This document shows positions 57,377 to 64,000 of a stretch of DNA of 64,000 bases, one piece after another. Below the pieces are notes generated by a model. The model was not told where the DNA came from. It did not search any database and saw nothing but the letters and a program-made list of their open reading frames with translations. Made by a program: the position numbers and the translations under genes. Origin of the DNA: Aquatica leii (taxonomy: Eukaryota > Arthropoda > Insecta > Coleoptera > Lampyridae); assembly GCA_035610365.1 (NCBI GenBank), contig CM069432.1, positions 171,552,035-171,616,034 on the forward strand, given 5' to 3'. Positions within the stretch are counted from its first letter, which is position 1. Each line of letters opens with the position of its first letter.

Positions 57377-57874
57377 AACCTATGAATTAAATGTAAACCA
57401 AGTTAAAAGTTTACAAGTTTCACTAATATCTACTTGTAACTAATTCTAAGATAATGTTTAAAATCACTTATAAATTAATCAACTGTGACTCTAATCAGCG
57501 CATAACCTAATTTTTGCGTTCGCTTTAACTACTGGTACCAACGATGTACGCCATTCTAAATTTCCAATAAGATAAGAGTGTACACAATGAAACACATGTA
57601 TTTATAAAGTAGCAATATGATTATAACAAACAAATACGGAAACAAAATAAAAATACACTCGAATAACGCAAACGGTGTGAATAACCTTTTTACGACGATC
57701 TGACGAACAAAATGATGCTTCCCAGTGAACACAAGATGTCCCATGTACATCCTCTGTATATAATTTTTGTGACCTGAGAAGTCATAGGGATGTACTTTAA
57801 AGAGCCCTATGTCCGCAATAATTATGTACTCAGGATGTAATAAACGATGTACTGTCAACATAATATAACATTCC

Positions 57875-58118
57875 AGGTACATCAAAATATTATGTACCTA
57901 GGACGTGGCATTACATCCCAAGTACATCGGAATATTATGTACCTGGGACGTAATATTACGTCCCAGGTACATCGGAATATTATATACCTGCGATGTAATA
58001 TTACATCCTAGGTACATCGGAATATTATATACCTGCGACGTAATATTATATCTGAGATACATTGGAATATTATATACCTCCGACGCAATATTATGCACCA
58101 GGTACATTGGAATAATAT
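57875..58118 (+). repeat. 45 bp tandem array, about six units
   Basis: Units start at 57875, 57920, 57965, 58010, 58055 and 58100 exactly 45 bases apart (AGGTACATCGGAATATTATA then TACCTG-GA-GTAATATTA). Each unit is partly self-complementary (GGTACAT and ATGTACC types). Because 45 is a multiple of three, it stays open on both strands. Confidence 0.9.
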
Positions 58119-58132
58119 ATACATATACACAG

Positions 58133-58706
58133 GGTGTTATTAAAAAAACCTTACACAATTTGTCAAGTTACCGATTAAAACAAGAAAACAGTGAAATAGT
58201 CTTATGTTAAATGCTCAAAGGTTTTTGAAATATGATGTAATGAAGAAATCATTATTATTTTAGAGTACCTATGTTAGTTATTCCCACCGCTGAAATACAT
58301 TTTTTAGTCATTATAAAAATAATTATATTGTCGAATCCTAGCAACAAGATAATTTAAAACATTTATCACAAAAAATACCAGCGAAATTATTTGACAATGG
58401 GTAAATTTACTTTTGCGGAATATACTGATATGCATTTGTGTACCTTTGATTGGAAGGCGAATGAAGACAATTTGAACATCTTCTGTGATATCTTTAAGCA
58501 GGATAAAGATAAATAAGTTATTGATTATGTTTATGAGCTTGTTTGGTGATTTATATATTTAAATAATTTAAAAATATTTTTCAGTTTCTTCATAAGACCA
58601 TATTTCGACAACCGTTAAGTTTTGAACATAAGTTTATTTCTTGTTTTAATCAGTATTCTAACTTAACAAAGTTTGTAAGGTTTTTTTTTAATTAACACCT
58701 TATATA
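58133..58706 (+). mobile_element. Mariner-like MITE nested in the TIR element
   Basis: Inverted ends: AGGGTGTTATTAAAAAAACC then TTACACAATTTGTCAAGTTA on the left; the complement of AAGGTGTTAATTAAAAAAAA then CCTTACAAACTTTGTTAAGT on the right. Similarity extends about 80 bases. TA lies at both flanks. It keeps a short transposase-derived frame (58397-58516). Confidence 0.6.
58397..58516 (+). pseudogene. DUF4817-like transposase N-terminal relic
   Basis: 39 residues: MGKFTFAEYTDMHLCTFDWK, then ANEDNLNIFCDIFKQDKDK. The start 'FT-AEYTDMHL' matches the DUF4817 helix-turn-helix domain at the N-terminus of insect mariner-like transposases. After that the family pattern (YG---GN---A---Y--RFP) is only weakly kept and the rest is missing, as expected of an internally deleted copy. 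Confidence 0.5.
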
Positions 58707-60579
58707 TACTATTCGAAAAACAAATACATATAAACCATGTAAAATAAAAGAAAAAAATGATTTACAAACTTTCTCTAATAGTTCAGACTCAAAAATATGT
58801 ATAAAAAATAAAAGCCTATAATACAAAATTAAAATAAATTATTTTTAAAATATTACACAAACAAAAATAAACTTTTCGAATGCTCAAACAGATATAAAAA
58901 ATATAAAATTTAAGTTAATTCTTTTAATTTTTTTTTATAAGATAAACGTTGTGACCAGTGTCGCAACCAATCAGCCACAACTTCTTCAAAATTTTTTTCT
59001 TTGATGTTATAACTCTTCTTAATTAAATTATGATTAAATCTAAAGTTAAACAAAACAATTATAAATTAATCAAAAAAAAAACCTTACTCCAGCTTACTTT
59101 TTATAATATTTATAGTGTAATCTGCAGATGCGGTAGTTATCCCGTTGGCCCAACTAAGAACATTTTGCGGTCGCCTCGTTTGAAAGTATTTATGTGCGCT
59201 CTTTTGTACCTGAACCACCAATACTGTACATATTGTTCCTTAAAAAAACAAGATTAATTCTTTTATTCAAATATGGGCCGCTGTAAAACTGTATTTTTTT
59301 GAGTCCCTTTGAGGGGCAACCAACAAGATGCGTTCTATATTTTAGACAATTTAAATGTGCATCCGAATATGTAATTGTTATTAACAAATACTTTGCGGAT
59401 TTTTGACGGATGCAGAATTAGATTGTCTACAAATGAGACACACACAAAACCATCGGTCGTCAATTAATTAAATAAATAGCGAGTTGATATAATAAACGGC
59501 ACTTTAGCACAATCCATACGCATGAGGAAAAAATGAGGGGTTGAGCGTCAACTTAGCCCCCAATGTTAAAATTTCTAATTAAATTAGTTGAATGAATAGC
59601 AATAGCAAGCACAATTCCGTGAATACTCATTTTTGTAGAAATTGTTATGATGGGAGCTAAGTTGAAAAACCCAATTGGCGCTATCGCTGCATGTACCCGG
59701 GCTAAGACATCTAAACATCTATGTCGAGCAACAAGATTTAAAAAACTTATAAAAATTTAAAATGCCGACTTTACAATAAACAATTAAATCAAAAGTGGGT
59801 AGTTTCAATCATGGACGACATAAAATTATAATAAAATTAGCTTACCTTGAGTCTTGAGTATTATTTTCAATTTCCTAAATTTGATACACAAAAAAAAATT
59901 CACTGCTAAATCAAAAACTTTTAGCGTTACAACCATTCTTTACCGCACTTCTAACAACATTCAACTGAATGCCCTGAATGCAAACGATGCAAACTGAATG
60001 TGAGTGAAGGAAAGAGAAACCTAGATAAATTAAAAAGACAAAAGAAGCACGTAATGATTATATGTATGTTTATTTGATTATATTATGCCGTATACGCACA
60101 AAATACTTTTTATTTATCTACTTAATGTTTTGCGTTTATTTTAGTCATTAAGGAAAGCAACGTAAGGTTTCTCAACTCGTAAATGTAAAACTATATAGAT
60201 AATTTTACATTTGTACATTGAAAAAGAACAAAATAAGTTTTGTTGGGATCAGCAGCCACCAAATATATAATAGAATAGGTAAAGAAACACTATTTGACGC
60301 GTGTTCTAAGCTGCAAATGTAATCAGGAAATCAGAGCCGAATAAAGCGGGCCTGATTACATAACACATTCTACATGAAACATTTATTTTTTTTTGGTTTG
60401 AAGAAATTTTTCGATCAAGTAGTTGCTGCAACAATTTCAAACAACTAAAAAAAATAATTGAACATATTATATTTACAGCTATATTTACAAAAACCAATAG
60501 TTATAAAACAATTATGCACTGCCGATGAAATAATTTGTAATATAATTTTATGACAATTTTCTGATATCGGAAGGATGTT
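58707..60579. other. Interior of the TIR element, no gene recognised
   Basis: AT-rich with a GC-richer part at 59500-59720. Short frames (59030-59257, 59190-59387, 60306-60497) lack domain patterns. Confidence 0.4.
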
Positions 60580-63062
60580 TCAAAGTACATCTGGAGAATG
60601 TATGACCTTTATATAAACGGGATGTCGATTTGTGGACATATAATTATATTACATTATTTACACATCCTAGAGATATTAGCAGTTATATGAACATACTACA
60701 TAAAAAAATTATGTACTGCTGATATCCTAATCAAGTAAATAATTATATTACATTAAAAGGATATACAACGGATGTAATCAATTATAATATAATTTTATGA
60801 CCAATTTCTGACATCCACAAGATGTTTATGTCAGAAATGTGTTCACTGGGTTGATACCAATATGTTTTGTCCTGGAGTGGTAAACAGGATTCGAAGCAAG
60901 TTTCTGAGCGTCAACGTTATGATTTGACAACTTGATTACGTCAATGCCTTTCCCTAACTCAGACATAAATAGTTGAAGGTTGACGATCTCTTTAGCGGCT
61001 TTACTTAATGCCATATAATCCGCTTCTGTTGATGAAAATACCACAGTTCTCTGCTGCCCTGGATTCCACCATACGCAGCCACCGTTTATAGAAAAAACAT
61101 AACCAGTGAAGGATCTTCTGTCGTGAATAGATCCAGTCTAGTCAGCGTCCACAAAACCCTGGATCGTACCTCCGCCATGTCGGAACAAGATCCTGATTCG
61201 CTGTTTTTGATGTCGAACTTCAAGTTATCTGTCATGTTGTCCTTTTGCTCGTTCAAACATTCTTAATTATTTATTTCTGACTCGCTGGGATTATTTTCCA
61301 GAGGAAAGAAATCTACGGGTTACTCCAGAGGTTTCTCTAGAAATTTTACGTCGCGTGATGTCTTGATCTTCCCCTCGATTGTAAACCAAATTCTGTACCC
61401 CTTTGAATTCTCACTGTAGCCCACGAAGATTCCTTTCTTTGATCGTGGTGCAAGTTTGCTTCGATTTGAACATTTATTGAAAGTGTGTACTTCACAACCA
61501 AACCACTTGAGGAAACTAACATCTAAAGTGTTTCCGTGCCACGCTTCATAAAGCGTCTTCCCATCTAATCTGCTTGTTGGGCATCGGGCATCCTGATAAA
61601 GTTCGCTGTGTTAACAACTTCGGTCACGCCATTTTGTTCAGGGTGGTATGGCACTGTTAAGCGTCGCGTTATCCCATGCTGTTGAAGAAACTCGTCAAAC
61701 GGTTTATTTATGAACTTAAGACCAATGTCAGTTTGTAACATCTGATGTATGAAAGCCTCACTTTTGTGTGTGATAAATATTACTTCACACCACTAGGAAT
61801 AATCATCAATGAAAGTAATTATGTAGATATAGATCTCACATGTGAAATCCGTATTCACATCTTCAACGCGCAAACCTTGGATCGCCCCTTTCTTGATCAC
61901 GCTCTTTGTTAAAAAAACACCGCAAACCCCTTGTCGATTATCTTGCCAACGGAAACAATATTCCTACGAAGATCCGGCACATACAAAGTATCATGAAAGT
62001 TCACTGTTTTTTTATACTCGTCGACACTAATCGATACTTGTACACCTCTCGCCGCAATATCCGCACAGGAACTGTTCGCTAAGTTCAATTTTTTGCGCCC
62101 GTGTGTAGCAATGTCCGTGAATGCGTCAATGACTTTACACATATGTGCTGTACAACCACTGTTAATACACCATTCACTACCACTACTGTTCTTTATTACT
62201 ATTCTGTCCGCACGTAGAGTTTGTTGCGTTCGCGCAAATTTGGTACTGCGTAGAAGCTTAAATCATCGGCACAACTTTGCTCTTTCGACCGATCTATCTC
62301 AAATTTTCTATTTGATTTACATTGTTTCGCGGTATGAACAGGTTTTCGACATTTAAAACACCTAAAAATTATCTTCTGATACTGCTTCTGATTTTTACAT
62401 TAATCACTTTTACATTTATACGTTTGGTTCCCGTGTTTTCAAGCTAACAACGCGTTGTGAACCAAATTATTTCTATTACTTTCTTTTCGAGCTTTGCACT
62501 CTTCCAATATTTTTTACTCGCAATAGTTGCAGCGCCGGAAGTTCGTCTCGCGATGTAATCGCACATCAAAAATTGTCAAATAAATCCGACAAACTTTGTG
62601 AAAGCATCACCGTCAGGAGATCGCGGTTTATTTCGATATCCATTTCAGGCAGTTTGTGTCAACAATATCGAGAAAGTCTTATGTACATTGTCGCGCATCG
62701 TCACCATCATTTATTTGTTTATTAGTTGATTCAGCAGCGTTTCTCATTGATCCTATTGATTGGTGAATTTCTTTCAACTTAATCCAAATTTTCCGCGCTG
62801 TCTCACATTATTTAAGAGGCTTAATTTCCGAAGGACTTATTGACAAAATAATGTCCGACTGAGCCTTGAGATCACCCTCGGTCCAACGTCTTGCAGCCTC
62901 GACTGAGTTTGTATTGTTCTCAACAATTTCCGGTTTCACAAAACCTCCACCAACGTAAGATCAAGCATCATTTTTTATTGAAATCGCGCGGATTTGGATT
63001 TTCTATGCGTCATAGTTTTCTTTATATAACGGTTCAAATCGCACAACACCACTCGTATTCAT

Positions 63063-63330
63063 TTTTAATACCTGTTGAAAAAAGTTTTAAATAAAACAAA
63101 ACATTTCCCATACATCACCCAATATCTTGAGGATGTCATTTTATTGGCTAATTCATAGATGTATGTCCCGGCTATTTAACCTTCGGATTACCAAGCAATT
63201 TTTGAGGCACCGATTACCAAGTGGGGTCAGATTTGACCCCAAGTTTTTTTTTCTTATTTTGTAAAAAACTATTTAAAAAATAACTTTTAGATTTTATATA
63301 AGCGAAAGTGAGGTTAGAGTTATTCTAACA
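63063..63330. other. Spacer with short palindrome
   Basis: GGGGTCAGATTTGACCCC (63223-63240) is a perfect palindrome around AT, preceded by TTAACCTTCGGATTACC and a second GATTACCAAG. The text resembles ends of TTAA-type insect DNA elements (from memory), but no partner was found. Confidence 0.35.
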
Positions 63331-63369
63331 AAAATGTTATCGTTTAGCCAAACAATATGCGAGTATTTC

Positions 63370-63800
63370 TATTACTAAGCTTAAGCTTTCTGTAAGCTCT
63401 CAAGAACAACTTGACGCTTTGAAAAAGTATCTTCAAACAGAAAAAAATATGAACAATTCCGTAAGTATTGTACTGGTTTTCTAACAATTCAGTTTACATT
63501 TATTGGATGTGTAATTTTAGATAAAAGGAATTGCAAAAATATGGGTGACAACGCGGAGGAGATCATAAGGAGCTAGTTTTTCCAAAATTGATTAAAAATG
63601 CTGTTTTACACGGCTAACAAATTGCTTGGCCAAAAAGGTAAAAAAGCCTTTACATATTTATTAACAAAAACACTTTACTGAGTAAATAAAAATTATGTTT
63701 ATTTTTGTTTTAGTATAACTGTTCTAGAAGTTTTGGAAAAAATCCTCTAACACGTACCAGTCCAGGTCCAAAGAAATGCAATTAAGAAAATTAATCTAAA
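63370..63800 (+). pseudogene. Second DUF4806-like fragment, exon pieces
   Basis: A piece reads KLKLSVSSQEQLDALKKYLQ then TEKNMNNS and ends TCC|GTAAGT at 63460. After a GTAATTTTAG acceptor (63522) come GDNAEEIIRS and, in another frame, NKLLGQK before GTAAAA. A further TTGTTTTAG acceptor precedes ITVLEVLEKIL. The order (Leu-rich 'EQL--LKKYL' helix, GG-type turn, 'GQKGKKAF' segment, final helix) is that of DUF4806 genes. Frames are interrupted. It is the same general family as 3134-3256. Confidence 0.35.
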
Positions 63801-63906
63801 ATTAATCGTCTCTATTCTTAAATATTAATACTTATTGTTAAACAAAATGGATTTTTTTTAAAGGGTTGTAATATTTTTGTGCAATAAAAGTAAAATATAT
63901 TATATC

Positions 63907-64000
63907 TCGAGGTCATCTTATTTCGGATATCCCTAGGTCACCTTATTTCGGATATCCCTAGGTCATCTTATTTCGGATATGCTTAGACCATCATATTTCT
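63907..64000 (+). repeat. 25 bp tandem repeat reaching the window edge
   Basis: GGTCATCTTATTTCGGATAT plus CCCTA repeats with a 25-base period for nearly four units and probably continues beyond the window. Confidence 0.85.

Larger units (their letters stand above)
57721..60850. mobile_element. 3.1 kb TIR element inserted in the copia fossil
   Basis: The ends are CCCAGTGAACACA and its exact complement. TT lies at both flanks, a 2 bp target duplication, and the copia RNase H region continues on either side, which fixes the borders. GGATGT/GGACGT motifs cluster near both ends. No transposase is present. It contains a 45 bp tandem array (57875-58118) and a nested mariner-like MITE (58133-58706). 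The superfamily is uncertain; 2 bp duplications with CCC ends fit no family I can name securely. Confidence 0.75.
57690..63062 (-). mobile_element. Ty1/copia fossil, interrupted and broken
   Basis: Minus-strand copia-type element. Gag begins near 63062 (MNTSGVVRFEP) with a CCHC knuckle CFKCRKPVHTAKQC near 62340-62390. Protease is at about 62140-61910 (NSSCADIAARGVQVSISVDE, LYVPDLRRNIVSVGKI), the integrase end around 61400-61700 (KTLYEAWHGNTLDVSFLKWF), and RNase H at 61044-60851 (SSTEADYMALSKAAKEIVNL, HSRTKHIGI). A small continuation (HHFVRQIV) lies beyond the inserted element at 57690-57720. It is broken at many points and much of the RT is missing. No LTR was recognised. Old. Confidence 0.75.

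Noticed and set aside
57875-58118. CRISPR-like spacing
   Set aside because: There are no unique spacers; the whole unit repeats, and the context is eukaryotic.
57898-58210. Repetitive proteins read from both strands of the 45 bp array
   Set aside because: Open frames follow from the 45-base period; no start context, partner domain or selection sign is visible.
1-64000. tRNA and rRNA genes
   Set aside because: No cloverleaf with A and B boxes and no rRNA core text was recognised by eye; a dedicated scan would be needed to exclude a divergent tRNA.

Overview
The window is AT-rich eukaryotic DNA, almost certainly arthropod and most likely insect. The signs are a host gene with short, phase-0 introns, a dense mix of decayed transposable elements, and insect-type families: CsRn1-like and 412-like Ty3/Gypsy elements, a Ty1/copia fossil, Penelope-like elements, Helitrons ending in CTAG, hAT, MULE, Harbinger and mariner remnants, and DUF4806-like fragments. 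Only one convincing intact host gene is visible: a complete three-exon inositol-tetrakisphosphate 1-kinase (ITPK1) gene on the minus strand at 35356-38033. No rRNA, tRNA or CRISPR array was recognised.

Region 1 (1-3571) is mostly featureless. It holds one half of a dispersed repeat pair (the other copy is near 49 kb) and fragments of decayed multi-copy insect reading frames. Region 2 (3572-23241) is the most unusual part: a 19.7 kb mirrored composite. Two near-identical 5.6 kb units (A at 3603-9230 and A' at 17615-23209, opposite strands) flank a different unit, B (9255-17596). Every boundary is a pure (TA)n run. A carries arrays of AGATCCG-type motifs near both ends; B has the same layout with a different motif, GAGCCCG. 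B was later entered by a 340 bp foldback MITE, and at the edge of that MITE by a young CsRn1-clade LTR element (11205-15837) with apparently identical LTRs and a 6 bp target duplication.

Region 3 (23242-35355) is a transposon graveyard: an unidentified run of decayed plus-strand coding sequence, a large foldback element, Penelope remnants, a Harbinger transposase fragment abutting a broken Ty3/Gypsy fossil that carries a macro-domain-like stretch and a CCCH zinc-finger motif after its integrase, and two Helitrons placed end to end. Region 4 (35356-38800) is ITPK1 and a possible terminal exon of a second host gene. Region 5 (38800-51170) has a perfect 40 bp terminal inverted repeat MITE, a degenerate triplicated repeat, and two opposed Penelope-like copies, each with a hammerhead-ribozyme-like motif.

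Region 6 (51171-64000) has a FLYWCH/MULE transposase gene split by a 1.6 kb insertion, local tandem repeats, a hAT element with near-matching 8 bp target duplications, and a copia fossil interrupted by a 3.1 kb TIR element (57721-60850). That TIR element itself contains a 45 bp tandem array and a nested mariner-like MITE. A second DUF4806-like fragment and a 25 bp tandem repeat run to the window edge.
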